A stretch of 64,000 nucleotides of DNA from an uncultured Acetatifactor sp. (lineage in GTDB: Bacteria > Bacillota > Clostridia > Lachnospirales > Lachnospiraceae), in assembly GCA_910584865.1 (NCBI GenBank), contig CAJUCE010000017.1, positions 1 through 64,000 of the forward strand, read 5' to 3'. The translations under genes were made by a program, and so were the position numbers. The notes under the pieces are model-generated. The model searched no databases. It was not told the DNA's origin and was given only the letters and a program-made list of their open reading frames with translations. This document shows positions 1-7,874 of the stretch, piece by piece. Positions within the stretch are counted from its first letter, which is position 1; each line of letters starts with the position of its first letter.

Positions 1-1
1 G

Positions 2-2632
2 AATGCTGAGTATAAGGCTTCAAATGCTAATGTATCCATTTGATGAAGAGAGCATAGCCTATACGGTATGCCAGCACTTCGGCATAGACACGTCGGAATA
101 TTCTTTCGGGTATATTGCCGGATGGAGCAGCGGAAAGGATATGAAAGAGCTGAAATCTTCCCTTGATACAATCCGCAGGACTGCATCGGGGCTGATCACG
201 GGCATAGAAGGACAGCTTAGAGAGCTGCAGCGTGAAAAGGAAGCATCACTTTCCTGGGAAATGATGCAGGGGCAGGAAAAGGAGAGCCTTCTGCTGGTAC
301 AGAATAGCAATCTGTCTGAGTACAGCCTGTTGAATGTCAGGGGAATGGATGCGGCAGAGACCGTGGAAGTCCTCGCCGCCATGAACGATGATGACAGGCT
401 GAACATTGCCGCATACCTGGAGAGCAGGGGCGCATGGACTACGGAGATTGCAATGAGCAGACAAAGGAATTTGGGGAGTACCACCTCGATGTGCGGTACA
501 ATACGGATACCAATGAGATCATTGATGTAAAGGCAGAGGCAGGGAAGCACAGGGAAGAAAGGGAAGCGCAGCTTCTGCATGGCGATGCGGATAGATACGG
601 CATCTATCAATTGAAGGATGATCCGGGGCTTCGGGATTTTCACTTTGCCGGCACTGCGGAACTTTTGAAAAGGGGCATCCTGTCTGATGATTTCAAGGAG
701 ATCCGGCCGGAGAATTACAGCCTTGTCTATATGGGGGAGCTTTCGGACATGAGGGGGAAGGCACAGGGCGAAAGGCTCAATGAAGTCTTTGAAAAATTCA
801 ATGTGGATCACCCGGCAGACTACAGGGGGCATTCCCTTTCTGTCAGCGATATTGTAGTGCTGCATGAGAATGGGGAGAACAGCGCACACTTTGTGGATTC
901 CTTTGGCTTTACAGTGCTTCCCGGCTTCATGCGTGGATTGGAACAGGAAGCAGGGATGAAAAATGAGCAGAATATGCCGGCAGGAAGATCTGGGCAGGAA
1001 ACGGCACAGGAGGAAAAAGAAGGTGTCAACGGATTGGATGCCGGGAAGCAGGAACCGGAAACAGAACAGGGCAATGCTGTCCGGAATGACCCAAAACCAG
1101 AGCAGCCAGAAACGGGAACATACCCTGCGGTCTACCGCCAGTCGCTCAGCTATGCAAATAAGCATGATGAAAGCAGGGCATATACATTATCCAGGCAACT
1201 TGACTATGAGTGCATAGAGGCGATTGAAGCGGCAATCGGGGATAACTTTGATGGGATGCATCTTGACTCAGATGTGGTGAAGCCGGTACTGGAAAAGTAT
1301 GGTGAAGAGCGCATGGCGTTTGTCCTTTCTAGTACGATACAGCAGGAACTGTGGGATGGCCGGTTTTCAAGGGATAACAAGGACTGGGCATTGCAGTCCC
1401 CGCTTATTGAGGACATCATACATGGGATAGATGTGAACCGTCGACTGATTGTGAGCAGCCATCAGGCTGTATTGAATGGTTTTGTAGATTTATTCCGCAA
1501 GGAGGTCAGGGAAAGAGAGAAAGCCGCTGTGCAGGAGGATGTCCAGAAGTCTGAGCTGGAGCCGAAGGACATTGAAGAAGGGGATGAGATCATTGACATT
1601 GGAGATGAGCGGGAGCAGATAATGAAAAGCCTGAAAAAATCGTTAGAGGGCAGATCGGATATGTCTCAACAGGATGTTCAGAAGCAGGAACCGGAAGGAA
1701 TGGGTGAAGCTGGCCATCATTATCTTGAGGGAATCCGTGAAGCAAGGGAACTGGAAGCCCAGGAGCAACCAAAGGCAGAGACTAAGGAAGAAGAGGTGGA
1801 AGTGACTTTTATAGTATCTGAATGCGGGGAGTTTCATAGCTATGGAGAGGTCCATAAGAATATTCCTACCGTTGAGGAAGTCATTGGAATTTGGAAACAG
1901 ATACCGCCGGAGCGGCTGAATGCGGTACCTGCAATCGGCATTCAGCTCCACAGGCCGGGAGATGAGCCATATCAGGATGTGAAATGGATGTACTGGTTGG
2001 AAACCGGATTGACCTTGAAATGCTGGGGTTCACCCCAGAAATCAGGACGAACCCGCTGGCAATGGATGCTATTGCGGAAATTATGGCAAAGCTTCCGGAA
2101 ATGGAGATAGACGGTATGCTGTCAGAGAGGCTGGAGGCAAAGGTGTGGGAGAAACGTATGCCCGATCTGACACCTGCAGAGCAGCTGGCAGTGGAAATTG
2201 ATCGGTTTACCTATGCATATGATGTCGATTCCTACCACGATAATGTACGGCAGATGTCAGAGAATGTATCGGAGATTTCAAAGATGCTGGAGCAGGGTGA
2301 TACAGAAGATATGAAAGTATGGCTGAATGAAGTCATTTCTGAAGGAGCCATGCCGGAGGAAGAAACACGGGCAAAAGAGCTGATTGCAAAGCTGGCGGAG
2401 TACAAGCCTCTTGCTAAAATTGAAGAAATGGAAGAACAGAATTATAACATGGTTGATAATATCCTCAATAATGGATGTGAAAAATTCAGTAAAGAGGAAG
2501 CTAAAAAGGCGCAGGATAAGCCTGCCGCCAGACAATCCCTGAAATCCCGCCTGGCCGACAAAAAAGCACAGATAGCAGGGCAGGGGAAGGACCGGGAAGA
2601 AAATAAAAAAATAAGCAAAGGGAGATGTAAGA
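2..2632 (+). pseudogene. Frameshifted ICE multi-domain protein (LtrC/ArdC-like tail, YodL and DUF3849-like domains), 5' end outside window
   Basis: One continuous protein can be read only by changing frame. Frame 2 opens the window (NAEYKASNANVSI), a surplus T near 41 moves it to frame 3 (DEESIAYTVCQHFGIDTSEY, GYIAGWSSGKDM), a missing base near 452 moves it to frame 2 (NEQTKEFGEYHLDVRYN), and a missing G near 1988 moves it to frame 1 (MDVLVGNRIDLEMLGF). The first part resembles the C-terminal half of LtrC/ArdC-type proteins. The middle resembles YodL (RYGIYQLKDDPGLRDFHF) and DUF3849 (AVYRQSLSYANKHDES). The tail (RQSLKSRLADKKAQIAGQGK) is typical of proteins placed just before TTRAP in Tn1549-like elements. 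The last piece reads through into the next gene, probably because an A was lost near 2608-2614. Such proteins are accessory to conjugation; their exact role is unknown. The multiple indels make a functional product unlikely. Domain names are from memory. Confidence 0.75.
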
Positions 2633-2634
2633 AT

Positions 2635-2841
2635 ATGGGGACTATGTTTACAGTGGAAGAAAGTAATTTACTCTGCATATTTGAGGGGGAGAGCAGGAGT
2701 AAGGTCATAGAGGATATTGAAATGGTTTTGCCGTACCTTGATGATTCGGATATGGAAGAATTGTCCCGGAGGGTTATTGAAAAGCTCCAGGGCATGACGG
2801 ACAAAGAGTTTGAGCAGCTCGAATTGGTAGAAGCAGAATAA
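2635..2841 (+). CDS. Transposon-transfer assisting protein (TTRAP family)
   Basis: A 68-residue acidic protein, MGTMFTVEESNLLCIF at the start and MTDKEFEQLELVEAE at the end, with the internal core LPYLDDSDMEELSRRVIEKL. This is the signature of the small TTRAP family found in Firmicutes conjugative transposons, where it follows LtrC-type genes. The molecular role is not established. I start it at 2635 because AAAGGGAGA lies 9-10 bases upstream. The reading frame is also open upstream into the preceding broken gene, so the two are artificially fused in this frame. It is followed directly by a strong terminator. A degraded second copy lies at about 6607-6788. Confidence 0.8.
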   Translation: MGTMFTVEESNLLCIFEGESRSKVIEDIEMVLPYLDDSDMEELSRRVIEKLQGMTDKEFEQLELVEAE

Positions 2842-2889
2842 AAAATAGGCTACCTTCCCGTTAGGAGTGCGGGGGGTAGCCTATTTTTT
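2841..2889 (+). terminator. Bidirectional intrinsic terminator after TTRAP
   Basis: The arm AAAAATAGGCTACC (2841-2854) is matched by GGTAGCCTATTTTT (2875-2888), giving a 14-bp stem with A-tract and T-tract on either side. It ends the TTRAP transcript and could also stop the opposing small HTH gene. Confidence 0.85.
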
Positions 2890-2909
2890 GTTTGGAGTTT
2901 TTGGGCATT

Positions 2910-3119
2910 CTAAGGCAGTTCCTTATCTTTTGCCGGAACAAATTCTAATAGCTCCTCGATACGGCAGTCCAAGGCAGTACAGATTCTTGTCAAAACAGCA
3001 GTATCCAGTCTTGTAACCTCATTATTGCAATATTGGTTAATCTGAGTCCGTTGCATCTCTGCTTTAATCAGACTTTTGGTAATCGTAAGACATGAAAAAG
3101 TACCGAACCGTATTGACAT
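2910..3119 (-). CDS. Small XRE-type helix-turn-helix protein, probably truncated
   Basis: The 69-residue product contains NNEVTRLDTAVLTRICTALD followed by CRIEELLEFVP, the recognition-helix and closing-helix pattern of the short Cro/C1-type regulators common in Clostridia. The first ~20 residues (MSIRFGTFSCLTITKSLIK) do not fit the usual first helices, and the helix 2 region appears shortened, so the N-terminus may be eroded. The ribosome binding site is weak. It faces the TTRAP gene across a shared terminator. If active it would be a DNA-binding regulator; its target is not evident. Confidence 0.5.
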   Translation of the reverse strand: MSIRFGTFSCLTITKSLIKAEMQRTQINQYCNNEVTRLDTAVLTRICTALDCRIEELLEFVPAKDKELP

Positions 3120-3392
3120 TATTTTCTATGACAATATTGAAAAATTAAAGTATGGTGAACATTATGCAAAAAAGGCATTCAATAAATGGTAAGAAATAAT
3201 CTGATACAAAAGTGTCTTTCTAACTTATTCTGATGATTGTGATTAACCATGAAGGATTTAGAGTTAAAGTAGGAAATGTAGTTGGATATGATTTAGATGG
3301 ATATGGGTTGATATATGATAATTGTAGCCTAAACTTAACAGAATCAAAAAAATATACTCTTTTCTAAATGACATTGGATCCTGCACCGGGGG
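3120..3392. other. Stretch without a supportable gene
   Basis: AT-rich sequence between the HTH gene and the SRAP remnant. It contains a 44-codon open frame on the plus strand (3233-3367, starting MIVINHEGFRVKVGNVVGYD) with no ribosome binding site and no family I recognise. I see no promoter or hairpin of note. It is probably decayed element DNA. Confidence 0.4.
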
Positions 3393-3709
3393 GTGGTCAT
3401 ACTGGCGACAGGTTTTTATGAATGGAACCGGGATAAGCAGAAATATTTTTTTACAGGGAAGGGTATCCGGCTCTGTTTATGGCTGGATGTTACAGGAAGT
3501 ATGAGGACGGGAACCGTTTTGTGGTTCTGACTACTCAGGCAAATGCTTCCATGGAGCCTGTGCATGACCGTATGCCACTAATATTGGATCCTGGGGAAGC
3601 CGTGGATTGGCTCCTGGAGGATGGAATTTTCAGGGAAATCCTGCGCAAGTCGCCACCTTTGCTGGAGCGGAGGACGGACTATGAGCAGCTGAGCCTGTTT
3701 GGCTGTTAA
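3393..3709 (+). pseudogene. SRAP (YedK/HMCES-type) fragment, frameshifted and lacking the N-terminus
   Basis: Frame 3 reads VVILATGFYEWNRDKQKYFF and then TGKG. A one-base loss near 3465-3475 moves the protein to the frame that reads ALFMAGCYRKYEDGNRFVVL, then TTQANASMEPVHDRMPLILD and a C-terminal YEQLSLFGC. The GFYEW motif, the TTxAN segment and the HDRMP motif are the hallmarks of SOS-response-associated peptidase (SRAP) proteins, which crosslink to abasic sites in single-stranded DNA through Cys2. The N-terminal third with that Cys is missing, so this copy cannot be functional. Its position before a Y-family polymerase matches the DNA-repair pair often carried by Tn1549-like ICEs. Confidence 0.8.
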
Positions 3710-3791
3710 GTCCATGTGTCATATTTATCAACCTATGGCATGGGCGAGGAAAGCGAGTATTCAAATTTTTATGGATTCCAATAAATACCTA

Positions 3792-3820
3792 TTGAAATCA
3801 GAACGTGTGTTTGCTATAAT
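3792..3820 (+). promoter_or_regulatory. Promoter with LexA/SOS box for the Y-family polymerase
   Basis: A -35 TTGAAA (3792-3797) and a perfect -10 TATAAT (3815-3820) are separated by 17 bases. Inside the spacer lies AGAACGTGTGTTTG (3800-3813), which fits the Gram-positive LexA (Cheo) box CGAACRNRYGTTYG at 13 of 14 positions. A repressor bound there would block RNA polymerase, so the downstream gene is predicted to be DNA-damage inducible. Confidence 0.8.
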
Positions 3821-3849
3821 TGGTGTTATCCGAGGAGGTGAACACACGT

Positions 3850-5112
3850 TTGAAGAACATTATTTTCCATATTGACGTGAATTCAGCCTTTCTTTCATGG
3901 GAGGCTGTTTACCGTTTATACCACAAAGGAGGAAACCTGGATCTCAGGGAGGTGCCGTCTGCCGTGGGAGGGGACGTAAGCCTGCGCCATGGTATCATCC
4001 TGGCGAAGTCAATTCCGGCGAAGGACTGCGGTATCAAGACCGGCGAGACAATCCTGGAGGCAAAGAGGAAGTGCCCGAACCTGGTGTTGGTTCCGCCGAA
4101 CTATAGTTTGTATGAACAATGCTCTGCAGCGTTCATGGATATCCTGAGGGAGTTCTCAGATGTGGTAGAGCAGTATAGCATCGATGAAAGTTTTGTAGAC
4201 ATGACCACGGCCTGTCACTTGTTCGGTACTCCCGAGGAAGCTGCGGAACAGATGAAGAACCGGATCCGGGATGAACTGGGATTTACGGTGAACGTAGGGG
4301 TGTCCTCCAACAAGCTGCTGGCGAAGATGGCTTCGGATTTCCGCAAGCCTGACAGGGTGCATACACTGTACCCGGAGGAGATTCGGCAGAAGATGTGGCC
4401 CCTGCCGGTGTCCGAGCTGTTCTTTGTGGGCAGGGCAACCACAAAGAAGCTGTTCTCCATGGGAATCAAGACTATAGGGGAGCTGGCGGCGGCAGACCCG
4501 GCATGGCTGAAAAGCGTCCTGAAGAAGCATGGGGAAGTGATATGGGGATTTGCCAACGGGGTGGATCTGTCCCCGGTGCTGGATGCGCCTGCACCCAACA
4601 AGGGGTACGGCAACAGTACGACTTTGCCCAGGGACGTGACAAGCAGGGAGGAGGCAGACAGGGCGCTGCTGGCGCTCTCGGAGACTGTGGCCACCAGGCT
4701 GTGTGCAGACCAGGTGCAGGCAAGGGTGGTGTCCGGTGGGATCAGGTACAGTGACCTGTCATATGTTTCCCACCAGAAAGTGCTGGATATACCGACAAAC
4801 ATAACGGTGGAGATCTGCCGTGCCGCCCGGGAGCTGTTCGGAGAGCTGTGGAACGGCAGGCCGGTGAGGCTCCTGAGGGTGTATACCAGCCGGGTACAGG
4901 AGAACAGCCTTGCGAGGCAGTTAAGCCTCTTTGACGAGGTGGATTATGGGAAGCTGGCAGAGGTGGACGGAACTGTGGATGCCATAAGGGAGCGTTTTGG
5001 CATGGATGCCGTTATGTGGGCGGCTTTTCTGAACCAGCCAATTGACCACATGAGTGGAGGAATATCGAGGGAGAAAAGGGAAGTTGATTACGAAAAAGTT
5101 AATGTCCTGTAA
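3850..5112 (+). CDS. Y-family DNA polymerase (UmuC/DinB-like, SOS-inducible)
   Basis: A 420-residue translesion polymerase. The N-terminal palm motif IFHIDVNSAFLSW supplies the first metal-binding Asp, and YSIDESFVDMT near residue 110 supplies the second acidic pair. NVGVSSNKLLAKMASDFRKP and the helix-hairpin-helix segment ELFFVGRATTKKLFSMGIKT follow, then the little-finger domain. TTG at 3850 is chosen because GAGGAGG lies about ten bases upstream and the promoter -10 is only 30 bases away. It belongs to the UvrX/YqjW-like subgroup found on plasmids and ICEs rather than housekeeping Pol IV; that subgroup call is an inference. It forms an operon with the next small gene and follows an SRAP remnant. 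It probably copies damaged single-stranded DNA during transfer or SOS. Confidence 0.9.
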   Translation: MKNIIFHIDVNSAFLSWEAVYRLYHKGGNLDLREVPSAVGGDVSLRHGIILAKSIPAKDCGIKTGETILEAKRKCPNLVLVPPNYSLYEQCSAAFMDILREFSDVVEQYSIDESFVDMTTACHLFGTPEEAAEQMKNRIRDELGFTVNVGVSSNKLLAKMASDFRKPDRVHTLYPEEIRQKMWPLPVSELFFVGRATTKKLFSMGIKTIGELAAADPAWLKSVLKKHGEVIWGFANGVDLSPVLDAPAPNKGYGNSTTLPRDVTSREEADRALLALSETVATRLCADQVQARVVSGGIRYSDLSYVSHQKVLDIPTNITVEICRAARELFGELWNGRPVRLLRVYTSRVQENSLARQLSLFDEVDYGKLAEVDGTVDAIRERFGMDAVMWAAFLNQPIDHMSGGISREKREVDYEKVNVL

Positions 5113-5126
5113 GGAGGCGAAGGCTT

Positions 5127-5438
5127 ATGGCATTTGGGATAGGGACAAATACCCAGGCTGCAGATGCAGGGGTTGTCAGGGGGCGGCAGAAGGATATCGC
5201 ATGCCAATGCTGGTTCACCAGCACCGGGGAGATCATGCCCCTGATGCTGAAGGTGAAGGACGAGGATGGGGAAATCCGGGCGATAAAGGAGATTACGGTG
5301 CATTCCAAAGAGCTGAAGAGGTATGCCGGGAACCCTTCCATTGAGTTTGACTGTACCCTGTGGATCGGGGAGCAGCGGATGAGGGCGAGGCTCATCTACT
5401 ACCTGACGCAGAGCCGGTGGGTCTTGAATTTCAGGTGA
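5127..5438 (+). CDS. Hypothetical protein co-transcribed with the Y-family polymerase
   Basis: A 103-residue product (MAFGIGTNTQAADAGVVRGR to YLTQSRWVLNF). It starts 15 bases after the polymerase stop, with an AAGGAGG site placed correctly for ATG 5127. It contains a basic, beta-rich half with LKVKDEDGEIRAIKEITVHS and EFDCTLWIGEQRMRARLIYY. I have seen this type of small gene behind ICE-borne polymerases, in the place where YolD-like proteins sit elsewhere, but I cannot assign a function. The tight coupling suggests a polymerase accessory role and SOS control from the promoter at 3792. Confidence 0.7.
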   Translation: MAFGIGTNTQAADAGVVRGRQKDIACQCWFTSTGEIMPLMLKVKDEDGEIRAIKEITVHSKELKRYAGNPSIEFDCTLWIGEQRMRARLIYYLTQSRWVLNFR

Positions 5439-5639
5439 TTATGCTATGCCGTTTGCTTTATAAGGGTCTTTTGCTCCCAGGAGGCAGGCGGCATTTTTAT
5501 ATTATGTGGTTGGTTGATTACAGTGGCAGAAAAGGGTATTTTTCTGACTCTGCCATATATAGCAGTGTCAGAAAGGTGGTGTAGGTGATGTCCTGCGTTA
5601 TCAGAAGACAGATTGAGTAGGTGAAGGATTGGGACTTGC

Positions 5640-6305
5640 TTAATCCAGGATTGAATTGTACCAGTCCATCAGGAAACGGAGATAATCTTCGCCGGGTCTT
5701 TTGGCAACCTGTTCAATCTTTACGTTGCGTATGTTCGCCAGGTTTGGGACTTTACCGAGAATCTGATCCCATTCTGTCTGGCGGAACTGGATAAGCAGGC
5801 TTGAAGCGGATCCTTTTTCTGTATAGGTGGCGACTTCTGTAGCGTCATTGCAGCCTGTTTCATGTCGCTCCCTGCCAAGCTGCGAGGCAAAATGCTTCTG
5901 TGCGCATGTATACAAGTCCCTTGCAGATTCTCCATCCATTTCGTTTTCGGTGGAAGGATTCCCTTGGCTGAGAATGCATCCCAGATGTACAGAGATAAAA
6001 TTACCTGGTGTGGATTTGAAATAGAAGAGGAGCATCAGGGCGGTATGGTATTCATCATCAGTGAGGGTATAACCAGTGAGACTGTCAACACGCTCAAGGA
6101 ATGATTTTTGTGCAGATTCTTCTCTGTTAGCCTGTTGGTTCTTTTTGGCTTCTGCCTCGGTGGAAATCCGGACGGCAGAAATCTTAAATTTTCTGTTGGT
6201 ACTGTTGTAGGCAATGACCGAAGCTGCATTGCAGGCAGGGCAGGAAGAAGGTATATCGTCGGATTGGAATATGTAATGACATGCGTCACAAGTAAAATGT
6301 TTCAT
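5640..6305 (-). CDS. Zinc-ribbon hypothetical protein
   Basis: A 221-residue protein beginning MKHFTCDACHYIFQSDDIPS then SCPACNAASVIAY, a CxxC...CxxC rubredoxin-like zinc ribbon at residues 5-24. The remainder is helical (LTDDEYHTALMLLFYFKSTP; WDQILGKVPNLANIRNVKIE; YLRFLMDWYNSIL) with no enzyme motif that I recognise. I start it at 6305 because AGGAG precedes that ATG and the Cys motif begins there; the open frame continues upstream to 6419 without support. It stands alone on the minus strand between ICE remnants. It may be cargo of the element, possibly a nucleic-acid or redox protein. Confidence 0.65.
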   Translation of the reverse strand: MKHFTCDACHYIFQSDDIPSSCPACNAASVIAYNSTNRKFKISAVRISTEAEAKKNQQANREESAQKSFLERVDSLTGYTLTDDEYHTALMLLFYFKSTPGNFISVHLGCILSQGNPSTENEMDGESARDLYTCAQKHFASQLGRERHETGCNDATEVATYTEKGSASSLLIQFRQTEWDQILGKVPNLANIRNVKIEQVAKRPGEDYLRFLMDWYNSILD

Positions 6306-6514
6306 GGTATAGTCTCCTGAGGATTTTGGTTTACTGATTTGATTATAGCATCGACTGCTTGTTGTTTCAAGGTTATCACCATGCCAGTCAAGCCTGGCAC
6401 AGAAGGTAATGAAAGTCATTTAGTTTGCATTAGCTATAACAAAATTACAGCATGATTGATAATATGCCGAATAAATGCACAGAAGGAAGAAAGTAAAAGG
6501 AGTAGGAGCATCAT

Positions 6515-6788
6515 GCAGCAAGGGCTTCTTTAAAAGTACGTCTTGCAGAGAAAAAGGCACTTATTTCCGGTCAGGGAAAAGGCTATGAAACACCGAATAA
6601 TACATAAATCAATCAGATGTAAATTATTTCCGCATATTTGCAGGAAGAGCAGGAGCGAGGTCATAGAGGATATAGGAAGAGCTTTGCCGTACCTTAATAA
6701 TCAGGATATGATGGAATTGTCCAATAAGATACTCGGAAAGCTAGCATTGCAGGGATTTATAAAATATTATGGCCTCTCTTGGATATGA
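6515..6788 (+). pseudogene. Second, degraded copy of the LtrC-tail/TTRAP junction
   Basis: Positions 6515-6606 read AARASLKVRLAEKKALISGQ and then a stop, which matches the tail of the first gene (AARQSLKSRLADKKAQIAGQ). After a short gap, SRSEVIEDIGRALPYLNNQD and MMELSNKILGKL (6650-6745) match TTRAP (SRSKVIEDIEMVLPYLDDSD). Another frame just before it gives NYFRIFAG in place of NLLCIFEG, so a frameshift has occurred. It is a remnant of a related but distinct element, not a simple duplication, because the nucleotide sequences differ considerably. Confidence 0.7.
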
Positions 6789-6800
6789 GGAAAAGCCAGT

Positions 6801-6842
6801 TTGGAAAGGGACGGAGTGGACTCCGCCTCCTTTCCGTCTTTC
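6801..6842. terminator. Hairpin between ICE remnant and AraC gene
   Basis: GGAAAGGGACGGAG (6803-6816), TGGA, then CTCCGCCTCCTTTCC (6821-6835) form an imperfect stem followed by GTCTTT. It lies at the 3' end of the minus-strand AraC gene and could terminate it or the plus-strand remnant. Confidence 0.5.
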
Positions 6843-7693
6843 TACTGGGATTCCTGCATAGATATTTCCACAAACGCCCTATATTCTTTTATTGTCATAT
6901 GATAATAAGCTTTGAATGCCTGTAAAAAACTGCTGAGACTGGAATACCCCACGGACTCTGCTATTTCGTCCACACTTAAATCGCTGTGAAGCAGAAAAAC
7001 AGTTGCCGCAGCCATACGGGAAGCCGTTCTTTTTTTCTGAAACCCATATCCGTAATATTTCTCTAACAGCCGTTGGGTCTGGCGGCGGCACATGCCTGTA
7101 ATATCACAGATGTCATCCAAAGTGAGGTCTCTGTACTGATAGAGAAATGCATCTTCGATTTTCAATTGCACAGGTCCGATTTCCATTTTATCTTGTGGAA
7201 TAATGGTTGCCATATTTCTTGCCAGCTGGACGAGGTAACGCTGGAAACATGCATTTAGAGAAATCACTTGGCCAATCTTATGTGCATTCAATTCCTCGAG
7301 AATCAACTGAATCGATTGGACAATATTCTGGGTGTCCCGGCCATACCAGAATGGGTGGGTGCGTAGGATGTTGATTATTTGGGCGCTTTTGGGGATAGGA
7401 TTTGGGGTGTCCATGTAAAAATACAGGCAATCTTCCTGCATGGGATCTGCTATGTCTGGATTCTGCTCATGCTCAATTTCAGGACCTGTGACAAATAGAG
7501 TGCCTGGGGACAGGGCATAGGTTTTTCCCTGGGCAACCAGAGTCCCTTTTCCCCCAAAGATATAATGCACCTCATAACTGTTTTTGCTGTGTTTGTGTTT
7601 TGGTATGGGATTTGTGATTGTTCCGTGAGTAATCATTAAAATATTTATTTTCTGGTTTTCCAGCATGAAAGAATAATTTACTTTGTGTTCCAT
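6842..7693 (-). CDS. AraC-family transcriptional regulator (cupin sensor)
   Basis: A 283-residue protein. Residues ~20-110 form an AraC-type cupin (KHKHSKNSYEVHYIFGGKGT, YALSPGTLFVTGPEIEH) expected to bind a sugar. The C-terminal ~100 residues carry two helix-turn-helix motifs (LTLDDICDITGMCRRQTQRL; LSVDEIAESVGYSSLSSFLQ AFKAYY). AAGGAG precedes the ATG at 7693. The gene is divergent from the GH95 operon with 181 bases between starts, so it is the likely local activator of glycan-use genes, responding to an imported oligosaccharide or monosaccharide. The inducer cannot be read from the sequence. Confidence 0.9.
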   Translation of the reverse strand: MEHKVNYSFMLENQKINILMITHGTITNPIPKHKHSKNSYEVHYIFGGKGTLVAQGKTYALSPGTLFVTGPEIEHEQNPDIADPMQEDCLYFYMDTPNPIPKSAQIINILRTHPFWYGRDTQNIVQSIQLILEELNAHKIGQVISLNACFQRYLVQLARNMATIIPQDKMEIGPVQLKIEDAFLYQYRDLTLDDICDITGMCRRQTQRLLEKYYGYGFQKKRTASRMAAATVFLLHSDLSVDEIAESVGYSSLSSFLQAFKAYYHMTIKEYRAFVEISMQESQ

Positions 7694-7874
7694 GATAATT
7701 ATCTCCTTATTATTGATATTATATAATCCTTATACTCTAATTGCAAGGTGCTTTAGAAAATATGACATAAATTGTGAAAGCTTGTCGCTGTGGAAACTGT
7801 TATATTTTTGAGGGATGTTTTATCATAAATGTAAATAAAAAGCACATTCAACAAGAGTATGAGGAGACAGATAT

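Noticed and set aside
59..1165. 368-codon minus-strand open frame opposite the first gene
   Set aside because: It is Cys/Phe/Leu-rich without family features and lies wholly opposite a recognisable, if broken, coding frame. It is a codon-shadow.
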